From positions 15,614,921 to 15,678,920 of the forward strand of contig CM033745.1 in assembly GCA_019671005.1 (NCBI GenBank): a stretch of DNA of 64,000 nt. The letters are read 5' to 3'. Below are positions 26,001-37,453 of the stretch, piece by piece. How positions within the stretch are numbered: position 1 is the stretch's first letter; each line of letters begins with the position of its first letter. Made by a program: the position numbers and the translations under genes. Under the pieces are notes generated by a model. That model ran no database searches, was not told the DNA's origin, and saw only the letters and a program-made list of their open reading frames with translations. Source of the DNA: Hibiscus mutabilis. Its lineage: Eukaryota > Streptophyta > Magnoliopsida > Malvales > Malvaceae.

Positions 26001-28850
26001 ACAAGGCCTTTTATAGGCTAGTTACAAAGAGTTATGTTACAAAAACACTACTCTAAATTGAAATTAAATTCAACTTATGAGATAAGATAAAGAGATAAAA
26101 TCCTAGGATAAGGGATAAATAATTCAAACTTTATAGTTTATCCATACTACTTTAGTTTATCTACAGTAAATAAATAAACTTATCTTATCTACAACTAACA
26201 CCGTGAATGCAGTTTGAACATAATTCAGGAGGCAAATAAGCTTCTTCTTGTCCTGCCAAAGCATTTTTATCCACACATGGGGTAATGGGTGGAAATTTAG
26301 AAACTGAAGATTGTGGTGTACAAGTTAATTGATAATGTTCTGAGACAATCTGGTCCACATCAATATCCTGAAACTCAATAACAGACAGATAAATAATAAT
26401 GTATAAATTATCAGAAAGAATGAAGTTGGATAAAATCATGGAACCTTATTACTAGTTCAGTAAAAGGGCATGGGAAGCAAAAACTCAACATAGAACATCC
26501 GAATGGCCAGCAAGGAGCACACTTGTTAAAGCAATCAATAGAAAGCCTTGATACAGCCAAAACTATGCCCAATCAACTGCATCAAGATAACACAAGATTT
26601 AACAGCTCCACTCAAATGACAACAAATTCAAGTTAAAAATGCATTTGACTCGGAATGCAAGACATAGAACTAAATCAATTTATAAACATAACCAATTTTC
26701 AACTTAAATATCACAACAGCAGAAAAGGTAAGCAGACTACCTTGAGTAGGTCATCATCATCAATTTCATTAGCCAAAACTGCCACAGACTGCCCTAGTTG
26801 GTCAGCACAGACAGTTTGATTGCTTAATGATCCACCTAATACTTTAGAATTGCCATGGCTAAAGAACACTGGTGCTTTAATCTCACTGTTCCCTCGTATA
26901 TTATTTCCAGCATCCACAGAATTGGCGTTATTTGATGGAAAAGAACTAGTCATGCACCTTTCAAATCCATTGACCTTGCCATCAGTTTCATTGTTGTTTG
27001 GATGGTCATGCATATTTTCAGACTGTTTCATGCCCAATGACTCTACTAGGGTAGTTATTCCTCTCTGATTATGTGAAATCTCATCATTTGAAGTCCTAAC
27101 TGGAGCAGTTGTGCCTGGTCTTAAGTAGGTCCTGCAAGATGTTGGAAGGCTGGAAAGAATCTGCCAAGCCTGGGGAATATTTCCATAAAAAGACCCAAGA
27201 CATCAAAAAGTCAAAATAAATGAACATCCAAGCAATAGATATGTAAGAATACAGAATAAGTCTAACATATGAAGGGGAGTTTTCTGGAATTAAGAAGAAT
27301 AAGCAACTTAAAATGCCAACATATGCCGTGAAAACCAACTAGAGTGAAAACACTTGTTAATCCTTTCAACTGAATTTACCTTTTCAGCCTGAGAATGCTG
27401 AAATTTTTGAGAATTTTGAATCTGGCAGGAAGTCAACCTTAAAAAGACGAGAAAGGTTTGTTAGAAGAATCAATAGATAGGCCAATAGAATGAAACTAAG
27501 AAAATGTACAGTGGATGCTTGAACATCATATAATAACACTAATTCTGCTATAACATCGTGATATTATTTTTTCTGATACAAAGTTGCAATTATGAGAAAG
27601 CCTATTGTTCATCTGATAGTCAAATGTCAGGCTAAGTAGGAACCACACAGCCAACAATGTTTAATTGTAGTAATCTTAGAACCATTATAAGTATAATTCA
27701 TATTATAGGGAAACTATTGAGCAAGAAAGAGCGGGTGAGTGCTATTCAGCAAAAAATATCAAAGTATAGAACATTAACCTACTGTGCAACCATTGGTCCT
27801 TGAATACAAGGTTTTTGCCTTTCCAAGGAGAAAATGAAATTTGTAGACAAAAACTTCTTTTGGCATGAAAATTTATCATGTGCATCAACATGCTGCAACC
27901 AATTGTCTTTGGGAAGTTTGTCATCACATTTGTAACCTTCACCTGAATTGCTTTGACTGCATATAAACAACTATGAATAATAAGCAAACCAAGATAAGCA
28001 AACAACAGATGATCATTACACATAGAACAAAGAAAGTAGTACTCTGGCATGGAATGCTTTTTCCTGGTCATTGACTAACATAAGTCCTGATTTCTTGATG
28101 AAAGTTCCGTTGCTCTAAAACTCCACCATTAAACAACATGCTAGAGGGGAAACTTATTCGCGCAAACTTAAAGATTAAAAAAAAAAAAAAGACAAATTAG
28201 AATTTGATGGACGTACAAAAGTGACATGAAATTTAAGTAAAAGAGTTATACCCAACAACTTAAATGATTTGTCCCTGTTTTTGAAACCCAACCAGTTTTT
28301 CAAAAAACAAATAAAAGCAAAATAACTCTTACCCCTCTCCCGAGCCTAAAATCAAGCTTTCACGCATTAGGAGAAAATACCTAAAAATTTCTTTCTCGGA
28401 AAATACTCACAGTAAGTGGAATATAATAGTCTAAACATAACCATTTCATCAAATGCTTCAATGAAAATACTCAATACTTCTCCAAATTAGTCCCGATATC
28501 ATTCCGTCAAATCAACATTTTACCAGGTTTATCAAATCGCAGGCATTTTCCAACTGAGGATTTTTTTTCCCCATCAAATCGCAGGCATTTGCAATTGTTC
28601 TAATCATACGAATAAAATTCAGAAAATGTAAGCAGGTAAATTGATTATTTAAGCAGAAACAAGAACAGCCTTTAGACAAGTTGCGCCTCAATCGAGCTAA
28701 TGGGGAACAATTCCAAACAAACCACCCTATCATAGAACTACAGTGCCTATAATGACTTGCAAATACACTTACATAATGGTAGTGAGTGAACCTAAAGTTG
28801 AATCGGAAGAAATTAATAAATTATTGAGTCGAAGAATGAACAGACCTCAT
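16517..28850 (-). CDS. RECQ4A: RecQ-family DNA helicase, RECQ4A/BLM type, with damaged HRDC
   Basis: The start ATG is at 28850: a 5-bp exon ATGAG is spliced to 27956-27783, giving MSQSNSGEG. Further exons are 27437-27380, 27169-26741, 26367-26200, 22719-22589, 22313-21950, 21870-21739, 21383-21297, 21196-21069, 20327-20207, 20121-19970, 19898-19763, 19081-18958, 18882-18812, 18737-18669, 18489-18367, 18271-18113, 18009-17929, 17847-17686, 17602-17547 and 17251-17116. All of these join in frame (about 1022 residues). Motifs seen: Walker A PTGGGKSLTYQ, the DEAH box VIDEAHCVSQWGHD, LTATATASV, RAGRDGQ, a zinc-binding CENDVDCRRLFQ...CDNCC, and an RQC winged helix. RecQ4A-type enzymes unwind recombination intermediates in the nucleus with TOP3/RMI and limit crossovers. 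The HRDC part (17032-16517) is broken. A copia element fills intron 5. The helicase core looks intact. Confidence 0.88.
20415..20612. repeat. 55-bp direct repeat in RECQ intron 10
   Basis: 'tctaacattacat(g/a)gagag' followed by 'ggagtttaatggtacagaaa' occurs at about 20415-20470 and again at 20552-20610, about 137 bp apart. This is a local duplication without coding content. Confidence 0.6.
22770..25870 (-). pseudogene. copia pol: protease, integrase, reverse transcriptase
   Basis: Open segments in order: 25870-25580 has the aspartic protease motif WIIDSGASDHMTG. 25452-24394 has the gag-pre-integrase and integrase core with LHSDNGGEY and GIAERKNR, so the D and E of the catalytic triad are present. 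24128-23343 has the reverse transcriptase start (LVAKGFTQ, QLDVKNAFLNG, LYGLKQSPRAW). The YVDD box is visible near 23310 but in another frame. Stops and frameshifts separate the segments, so no full polyprotein can be made. RNase H is lost. Confidence 0.82.
25912..25923 (-). promoter_or_regulatory. Primer-binding site of the copia element
   Basis: TGGTATCCGTTT follows the LTR end TTTTCTACA with no gap on the minus strand. The TGGTATC start fits the tRNA-Met class; the remainder differs from the usual CAGAGC. Confidence 0.5.
25924..26200 (-). repeat. 5' LTR of the copia element
   Basis: On the minus strand it starts TGTTAGTTGTAGATAAG and ends TTTATTTTCTACA. A TATA-like CTATAAAAGG lies at about 26007-26016. 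Its first base falls immediately after the RECQ exon 5 sequence CATTCACGG. Confidence 0.75.
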
Positions 28851-30548
28851 TTTGGTCTCGGATTTTGTTAGGGTTTAATCTGTGAGATAACTCTGAACGG
28901 CAAAAGAAGAAGAAGTGTTTGCAATTGCAAATGTTAAGAAATGAGAAAAGGCGCTTTTAAAATACAGAGCGGCAATCAGTGGCGGGATAACTCGGCTCGT
29001 TTGTCAAAATGAAATTAGTAGCCGTGGACATTTTTAATGGCGCCCGTTTTTACCCGGGGTACGGAAAATATGTTATTTAAAAATCACTATGAAAATTTAT
29101 TTGGCACAAGTGTTGTGGAGTTGGATTTTGAGTTATTAATTTAGCTTGTATGGATCATATTTTATTCTTTGCAAGAATTTAGAGTTTAGATTTTAAAATT
29201 ATAATTTTTATTTTTATTTTTATTTTTTTAACGAGTGAATATTCATATTTATGTAACTTTGTTACACATGTGTATCAAAAAAGTTACTTTAAAATTATTA
29301 TTACTTCTCTCTTAAAATTAACTGTAACAAAATTAAATTAAATATGCACTAAATAGGTCAATACAACTTGGAACAAATGGTTAAAGACTACGTCTAATCT
29401 CTTTCCTTAGGTCCTGGATTCTAGTCCTAAAAAGAGTAATCCCCCTCTCCCTAGGTAGAAAATATTTTTAAAAAAGGCTAAATTATAAAATAAGTGCTCA
29501 AACTATGTCTCTTTTTTTTAATAAGTGCCTAAAGTATTTTTTTGTTGAAATAGGTGTCTAAACTTTCATTTTGTCTGAAATAGGTGCCTAAATTTTTATT
29601 TTTGGTTTGTTTTAAAGTCAATCCACCTATTTGGGCACCTATTTCAACCAAAAATAAAAGTTTAGGCACTTATTTCAACCAAAAAAATAGTTTAGGCACC
29701 TACTTCAACAAAAAATAAAACTTTAGGCACCTATTTTAGCCAAAAAAATACTTTAAACACCTATTAAAAAAAGCATAGTTTAGGCACTTATTTTATGATT
29801 AAGCCAAAAAAAATATACACTAAACCGAATTAAAAAAAATATGCATTAAAGTAAACAGAATTTAAACCTAGGACCCTTGAATTAGGGTCTAGAGCCCAAC
29901 CAGGACGAAGTCAAAAGAAAATCATTTTAATCAAAAGTGAAGGTTTTAAGGGGATTAAAATTTAAAATTTATCATAGTTTTAACTATAAAACATTGACTT
30001 TATAAGGGACTAAAGCAGATATTTATCTATTTAGGGAGGTCATGTCCTACCTTTGCCCTCTCCAGCCTCGTTGCCACTGAACTTAATCACTACACCAGTA
30101 TGAAAATTTGATATATGATTGACACAAATAATATGGTCGAAATTAATTACATTTATCCATCTCCCAACTGGTTAATTTTTCCCCAGCGGCCAGCGCTCTC
30201 AGGCTGTTAAGGTAACTTGCAACAAAATCTAAATAACATAGAGGAAGAAATCACTAACAAGACTTGCATATCTTCCATTATACTCTAAAAGTATAGACCA
30301 CTGATAACCAACAATTATGAAGCTGATCCGATTCGGGTAAGCTTCAAAAACCAGTACCAGTAGTTCCGATTTCCAAACATCAGTAGCAACACACCCTAAA
30401 CAATCATACTAAAGACTGCACAAACTTCTTGCCCAAGACACCAATTTACAGATTGTTTATTCAACACCAGGTCTTAGGTAGAATCCAACATCATATAGAC
30501 AAGAGACTAAACACAGAAATCCAATTGAAAAGCATATACTGCTAACAT
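28851..30548. other. RECQ upstream region and intergenic DNA
   Basis: 28851-29050 probably holds the RECQ leader and promoter. The stretch contains a possible SINE fragment (about 29355-29450, with 'aggtcctggattctagtcc' resembling a B box), the foldback at 29474-29811, and AT-rich DNA around 30000-30240. The SnRK2 3' UTR would occupy the right end. Confidence 0.4.
29474..29811. repeat. Foldback (inverted-repeat) element
   Basis: The left arm starts GGCTAAATTATAAAATAAG and the right arm ends CTTATTTTATGATTAAGCC, its near reverse complement. Between them, 'taggcacctatttcaacc' and its reverse complement 'gaaataggtgcctaaa' recur several times. The whole 340 bp can fold into one long hairpin with a centre near 29620. 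The layout resembles a MITE; no target duplication was assigned. Confidence 0.65.
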
Positions 30549-33213
30549 TCAAGAGATGTGAACTTCTCCACTAGCATGTACCTCCTTTACTGTCTTCTCG
30601 TACTCGTCTTCTTCTTCCTCCTCCTGCTCTGCATCTTCTTCTCTTGAATCCCCATCTTCTTCTCCACCCCAGCCAAAGCCTCCAATAGACCGCGATACTG
30701 GAGGAGCTACTTTAGCCTCTTCAACTATTTTCATGATTTCTTCAACACTTTGAAGAGAGAAAGTTGGGTTTTCTTTCCTGTAATAGGAAGCTTGAGCTGC
30801 CTCTGTCAGTTCCCTGGGCAGGTTCTTCAAAAACCATGGATGGCTCTTGATATCTTTGATGGTAATTCTCTGTAAAAACACGTTAAAACAGTGAGAGACC
30901 CAGAGGGAGAAAGCAAGCTTGTCAAGGATGATGGATGACAATTAATTATAGGTAACCACTCCAATGATCACAATATAGAAATGGGGATGACTTGTTTTAC
31001 ATGCATGAGTGGAAGACAGTACGTACATGCCATGTGCTTTAGCGCATGAAAGAAATAGTGGAGAAAACACAATCACACATACATGTATACCAAGGCTCCT
31101 ATCATGCCAATAACTACCAGAGTAGAAAGAAATTACAGGAGAACAAACATTTGTCCATATGTTGAACAAAATAACAACAGTTCATACCCTGGAAGGGCTA
31201 GCAACAAATATGCGAGAAAGGAGATGTCTGCAATCTTGAGAGATGTGAACGTAGTCTGGGATTTTGTATTGAACTGACATTATTCTCTGCGATAGATTAA
31301 AAAAAACATAAGAAATCAGATGATCGAGGATAGTTAAAAAATGGATGTCAGAAGGAAGTAGCTTACACTAATAGTTTTCCTAAAATTCTTTGGATCCTCC
31401 TGGTCCTCAAATGGGTAAGCACCGACCAACATAACATAGAGAGTCACTCCACATGACCATACATCTGCCATCTGAAAAAGGAATGCAATCTTAAAATTAA
31501 TCAGAAACAGAAAATGAAAGGAATATATATCTCTGCTTTGGAAAAACTTAAAAACCCAAACCATGGTTTTCTTTGCCAAATATTATCTCAGATGCTATTC
31601 GTTTTCATGATCATTAAAATGAAAACTTCATCATAAAGAGGAACTTCCTGTAATAATGCACAACTAGTAGATATCCAACCAATTCATAAATATTCTGAGC
31701 AGGTGATCTTTAAACAAGTTTATAATCACCCTCTAAAATTCTAAAAATTATACCAATTAACATCAGTCAATCTTTAGAACAGTACGTATAGGCACATAAC
31801 CATAACTGAAAAAACCTAGTCTAATAAACAAGCCACTGTCAACAATATTTGAAAAGTAGATAAAGACTAAATTACCTTGCCATCGTATTCTCTCCGAGAA
31901 AGAACTTCTGGTGCAATATAAGCTGGAGTACCAACTGTTGACTTGGGTCTTGAATGCAGCAGAGATGACTAAAAGGGGCGGAAGTAAGCATCTTAAACAA
32001 CAACAATTTTGACATGCATTTGATTATGCTGACTGTAATAATCCTATTTTCAGTATTTACCTTTGAGTAACCAAAATCGCAAATTTTCAGACGAGGAGCA
32101 GGGCTCCCATCCAACAAGGTATTCTCTAACTTCAAATCTCGATGGCATATTTGCTGAAAGTCAAAACAGGTAAAATATGAAAAGCTTGCCAAAAAAGGAA
32201 AAATATTGTGATAGATAGAATGTTAAATCTTAGTTACCATGGAATGACAATAGCTAACTCCTGAGATCAGCTGCTGGAAAAAATATCTGGCCTGAAAACA
32301 TAAGAAATTAGACAGATTAGCGTTAGTGGACAGCTCAGAAACACCAAGCAGTGACCTCTTACTTAGACAGCAATGCAGGACTATTTGATGACAAGACATC
32401 GCAAACTAGTTTCTATATCAATTAAAAGGGGAAAGGGGAACATAACAAATGCAGCCCGCAATAAGTAAAAGAGAATTCAAACAAAAGTAAACATTGACAA
32501 TCCCCCACCCGTTTTTTTCTTTTGCAGAAGAGCATATATTTAATAGGAGACGGTTTCAAGGTCGATGCTAACCTCATCTTCACTAAACCTTCCAGCACTG
32601 CAAATTCGCTCAAAGAGCTCACCACCAGCTGCATACTCCATCACGATTGCAAGATGTGTAGGAGTCAAAACAACCTGCAAATTAGAAGGGAGAAAAATAA
32701 CGTTAAATTAAGAAAATTAACGAAAAGGCAACAAAAAGGAAAATCATAACATTGGAGTACCTCTTTGAACCGAATTATGTTTGGATGACGAAGGGATCTA
32801 TGATTTATTATCTCTCTTGCCACATTCTCATCAATCTATCACAAAAGACAAAATTCCCAATTTTCTTCAAATACAACAATAATAATAAATAAATAACAAG
32901 AAGAAGAAAACATTAAATTCAACTGCAAATTTCAATCTCTATGAAACTATCGGCAATGATTTCGTTAAAAAGTAAATACTAATTTTTTCAATGAAAAAAA
33001 AAATCACACATGCATGCATAATACATATACATATATGCAAACGCATCATGTAAATATTATAAAAACAAAAGAGAAAGAAATCAAGAAGGGAACCTTAAGG
33101 CCACGGTCGATATACTTCATGGCAACGAGTTCTTTGGTTTCCTTGTCACGCATCAGCCGGGCTACACCAAAGTTCCCAGATCCTATGTCTTTCACCAGCT
33201 CGTATTTCTCCAT
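30549..33213 (-). CDS. SnRK2.4: SnRK2 protein kinase, SnRK2.4/2.10 type
   Basis: Nine exons, all in phase 0: 33213-33094, 32835-32761, 32674-32573, 32291-32238, 32153-32061, 31968-31876, 31471-31367, 31286-31188, 30869-30549. Together they encode 353 residues, the normal SnRK2 length. The kinase domain shows the glycine loop DIGSGNFGVARL, catalytic lysine VAMKYI, HRDLKLEN, DFGYSK, and an activation loop with SRPKSTVGTPAYIAPEV. The C-terminal SnRK2 box (SVEEIMKIVEEAK) and a strongly acidic tail follow, ending KTVKEVHASGEVHIS as in the SnRK2.4/2.10 subgroup. By family knowledge these are Ser/Thr kinases activated by osmotic and salt stress, weakly or not by ABA, acting in cytosol and nucleus. 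No broken frame was found. Assignment to 2.4 rather than 2.10 is not certain. Confidence 0.93.
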
Positions 33214-35609
33214 CTTTTTTCCTTTTTGTATACAAGAAATAAATCAGATTAATCAAAACCCTAACTCAATTATTCACAAATCGAAGCACGCATCAATCTA
33301 CACGTAACACATTACAAACCGAAACTGGCAGCGGTTGCGGGCGGCGGAGGTCAAGGTGGCGGAAGTGTAGGTGGAGGTGCAGATTAGGAGGAAAAGTAAA
33401 GAATATGGAATTTTTGAAGTCTGGAAAGACAGCAACAAAATCAGTGCTTTATGAAGGGGAGAAATGTCTATATATTATTTATTTATTTATTTATTTTGGA
33501 AAGAGAGTGTGGGGATAATAATTTAGAAAGAATAATATCCTACTGTTCCCTCTCCTTTCTTTCATTGCAGGTGGTTTGATTCTACGCGGAGGGACCCTCG
33601 CTCAGCTTATCATGAGATCTTCCCCTTGATTCGGCCATGATTGTATTTTGATAAACTTAGATGATTGTCATAAAAAAAATAACCAATATTAAAATACAAA
33701 ATAATTAGATTGACTTTGAAAAAAAATTTAAAATAGTAATTAAATTATAAAAAATTAAGGTTTTAACTTTATTAAATTAAAAATTAAAAAAGTCGTAAAA
33801 TAATTAAATTAAAAAATAAGGTGTCAATATTTAATTTCATTAATTTTAATTGACAAAGTCTTAAAAAATAATAAATTAAATTATTTTAAAATTATTTGCG
33901 GCTTAAAATATAATTAAATCAATAAATTTTGGAGAGGATAATTGCCTTTTTCACCCGCTACGTAGATTTGTTTATGCAGAACGATAATGAATTTTAGGTG
34001 TTGTATTGTAAATAGTTAATATTTTGTGTTATTTTGAAAGATGTAAAATTATTATGGTTAAATATAGCTTTGATTGTCGTTGATTAATAGATTAGTCGCC
34101 ATTTTTTTATGTTAAATACTTTATCGTTAAATAATTAACAGCGTTTAAGTTAAATATATCTATATGTCATTTTCCTTTAGTAAATTAATGTCCTCTAATA
34201 AGATAATGACACGTCATTTTGATGGCATGATAGTACAATTGACAATGATTATTTTTTTAATATGTTATTTTAAAATAAATAAATAGTTCTATAACTCTTT
34301 ATTTGTACTATAACGTCATCAAAACTGACTTGTCATCATCGACATGTCAAGATAGTTGACAATAACGATTGATGTGGAAGTAAATAGCAACCACATGCAC
34401 ATAATTTAACAATTCTGCCAGTCAACGACAATCAAAGGGTGAGATTAATCCAATGCAATGCACGAGTTCTAGGGTTAAATTGATTAAATTAAAAAATAGA
34501 CAATATTACTGATCTTAGAAGACTACGAGAGTTAAATCAATACAATTAAAAAAGGATAAGTTTCATTACTAATTTGAGACTACTAGAAAGGACAAAATTA
34601 CCCCTTAAATCTTTATTTTTAATTTCATTAATTAAAAGGACATTCATAGCTTGTTTGTTTACTTTTGGGATAAAACATATAGGTATAGAGGTGAAAATTT
34701 GGCCGTTTGGATTGAATTCATGTTGAGTCAATTTAGGATTAGCTTGCATTCAATTTAGGTTGAATTCGGGTCATAACATATCTAATTCAAATTTAATTTA
34801 GATCTATTGTAAGTATTGTTGGTTGAATCAAGTTTTTAGTCTGGTCAATATCAAATTGATTGATTTTCGGGTTGAATTAATATCAAATCATCCAACTTTT
34901 GGGTCAAATAAATATCATATTTATATATTCAAGTCAAATCGGATTGACTTGGGTATATGTCCAATTGATTATATATATAATTATTAATATATTTATAATA
35001 AAAAAGTGTATTTTGATTGCCAATGTTATTACTAGGCTCAATTTCAACTATTAATCATTTAATGTTTCGAGTTCAACCATCATTAAGGATGACAATTTGA
35101 TCCGAACTTGATCCTATAAGGTAGGTATATTAGAGTATGTGACTAGTCTCAAAAGTTCATGATATAACCTACTTAAAAAGAAATTAAAACTCATATGTGG
35201 ATTGGACTACAACAAAATCCAACAGTTGATGCACATATTGTTTGTGTATACCAATATTAGAAGTATTTAATAGAATGAAATTTGACGACAACTTGGTGAA
35301 GAAATTAAAGCTCACGCGTGTACTTTTATTGCAATTTTTTTAAAAAAATTATTTTAATTCCTGTAATTTTAATTCACTTTCATTTTGACTTGGCTCGTGC
35401 TCATGTTAAAATGTACCACGCACGTTTCTTCTTCTTATTTTTTTGATAAAATTCGTTCTTTTTTTCATCTCTTTATTTTGGCCCCCCATTTATTTCATTT
35501 TGACCATTCTTTTACAAACTTTAACAATTTGTGTTGCTATATAGAGAAATGTGCATTGTGCATGGTACACTTTTTAAAGGTGCGGCTAATGTGGCATGCC
35601 TTTGCCTTG
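33214..35609. other. SnRK2 upstream region and intergenic DNA
   Basis: 33214-33420 likely carries the leader; a G-rich purine stretch lies at 33330-33390. A TTTA microsatellite sits at 33470-33497. An ACGT-core box (GACACGTCAT) occurs near 34207, too far to assign as an ABRE. 34690-34950 repeats phrases such as 'gggttgaatt' and looks like degraded old repeat. No gene was recognised. Confidence 0.4.
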
Positions 35610-36163
35610 TGTCACGGACTGCAAGCCCGCGACCGAGACAAGTGCAACCATGGCAACCCAAGCCTATCTCTACAACATTTTGGGCTTGCCAAATGGCCCA
35701 AGAAAGCTGGCCTTTTACCATGGTGAAATGAGCAAGAAGAGTATTTACCATGGTGAAATCTGATACGGCATCTTACTTATTATTTTTTTGCTTATTTGTA
35801 AAGATAATTCCCACTTTATCTCTTATTTGAAATTTAAATGTTGTAGATAGGATAGGCTCTCATCTAGACCATTGATCCATTGTAATCTTGACCGTTGATT
35901 GTACTGAACTCTCACTATAAAAGGAGGCTCAACCCAGGTCATTTCATCATTCATCACTTACTTCAGTTTGTATGCTTTTACCTAGAGTAATACAACCCAG
36001 TATTTACTCACTTTCTCTTGTTCTTTTGCCATCGCCTTTCTTTTGTTTCGCACCGATTTCTAAGTATTCCTACTTAGGAGTTTTCATGTGACTTAGCCCA
36101 GTTTTTGACCGAGAAAGCAGCTAAGGCCGCGCGGTTGTCTAGTATAAGACTAGCCCCGTGTCA
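35610..36163 (+). repeat. 5' LTR of the chromovirus
   Basis: It starts TGTCACGGACTGC and ends GCCCCGTGTCA, with imperfectly inverted ends. A TATA box (TATAAAAG) lies at 35916-35923. The word 'ttaccatggtgaaat' occurs twice near the start. Confidence 0.88.
35916..35923 (+). promoter_or_regulatory. TATA box in 5' LTR
   Basis: CTATAAAAGGAGG is conserved in the right LTR at 41105-41112. This probably marks the U3/R promoter. Confidence 0.55.
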
Positions 36164-36165
36164 AG

Positions 36166-36181
36166 TGGTATTAGAGCGGGG
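36166..36181 (+). promoter_or_regulatory. Primer-binding site, tRNA-Met type
   Basis: TGGTATTAGAGCGGGG starts two bases after the LTR end. It differs from the usual TGGTATCAGAGC at one position. Confidence 0.75.
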
Positions 36182-36207
36182 TTTTGCTGAGAAGTTACTG
36201 ATTCGAG

Positions 36208-37453
36208 ATGACACGTGATGGAGAGAACACTACAGTGAAGAAGGGTATAGAGGCCACAACTGACAAATCCAAGAGAGGTTCGTCGAAGGACATGATCACA
36301 TCGATCCAGGGAACAGTTACCAAGCTTGAAGAATCCATGGCAGAGGCCAAGGCGATGTTGGAACCGTTAGAGTCGATGGACGTTGAGAAACTGAGTTCGT
36401 TGGATTTTGAAAAGCTCGAGTCCTTGGAGGGAATTCAGGATGATGTTTATAAGGCTCTTAATGAGATGGATGTGGAGATGTCTAAGCGTGGCGATGCCTT
36501 AGAGGCTATGGTGGTTTCTCTAAGGGATGAGGCTCAAGGCAAAGAGTTCCAAGTCCGAGAAAGATGAACTGAAGAAAGAAGTGGAGCTGCTCAAGACTGA
36601 GTTACTTGTGCTAAAAGCTGCGATTGTGAACAGTGTGACTGTTGCAACGCCTAGAACCTCGGGAGATATCCTCAAACCAGAAAAGTTCAAGGGGACGAGG
36701 TCTGCCCAAAAAGTGGAGAATTTCATTTGGGGAATGGAGCAACACTTCAAAGCCGTGGTCATCGTGGAAGATGCTAAGAAGGTAAGCTTTGCAAGTATTT
36801 ACTTAACTGATCTTGCCCAAACGTGGTGGCGACGTAGGTGCAAAGATATGAAGCATAGGAACGCTGCCATCGATACTTGGAAGGAGTTTCAAGAAGAGTT
36901 CAAGGAACAGTTCTATCATTCGTATGCTGAAGATGAGGCACGGTCAAAGTTGATGTGACTCAGGCAAGAAGATGCCAAGTATTTGAGGGACCATGTCTGA
37001 AAGTTCTTGGAGTTGAGTTTGAAGGTCCTGAGTTTGAGCGAAGAGGATGGGATTTTCACCTTTATGGATGGGTTGCAACCATGGGCGAAGATGGAGTTGC
37101 AGCGACAGAGAATGACCAAGCTCTCTGCTGCCTTGATTACTGTCGAGTCCATCATTGAGATTGGGAGTAAGAAACCTGACTCCTCCAAACCAAAACCGAA
37201 GCACAAAGGTCATAGTGGAGACAACGAGAAGTCAAGTCGATCCGACAAAGACTCAAGTGGCGGGAGTAAGCCTTCAAATGGGAAACATACAGATTCGAGG
37301 GACAAACAGCATGGCAAGTGCTTCTATTGCCACAATAAAGGGTATATTGCCAGGGATTGTCCACAAATTAACAGAATCGCTGCTGTCAAGGAGACAACTA
37401 ATGGCGAGACTAGCGAGGCTCTAAAGCTTGGCTTCATCATTAGTACAATGTAG
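36208..37453 (+). pseudogene. Chromovirus gag remnant
   Basis: Opens with ATG at 36208 and has a coiled coil rich in E, K and M. A frameshift near 36550 moves the frame to 36527-36958, which carries the retrotransposon gag core (TWWRRRCKDM, EEFKEQFYHSYAEDEARSKL). A stop at 36956 is followed by 37007-37453 with a CCHC knuckle CFYCHNKGYIARDC. Gag forms particles and binds RNA; here at least two lesions break it. Confidence 0.82.

Larger units (their letters stand above)
22750..26200 (-). mobile_element. Truncated Ty1/copia element in RECQ intron 5
   Basis: A 277-bp 5' LTR (25924-26200) is followed by a primer site and then, after only about 40 bp, by protease, integrase and reverse transcriptase in the host gene's orientation. 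Gag is therefore almost wholly missing. On the left, coding similarity fades near 22770 in the region after the reverse transcriptase (VGKLISLS... motif), and I find no second LTR. The element is thus 5'-anchored and 3'-truncated. It abuts exon 5 directly. Confidence 0.8.

Noticed and set aside
30549..30700. Acidic low-complexity frame as an independent small protein
   Set aside because: It is the normal acidic C-terminus of the SnRK2 kinase.
34200..34215. ABRE in the SnRK2 promoter
   Set aside because: One ACGT box about 1 kb upstream in AT-rich DNA is expected by chance and no second element supports it.
35610..35770. Short frame starting MATQAYLYN in the chromovirus LTR as a gene
   Set aside because: It occurs in both LTRs and overlaps U3; no family support.
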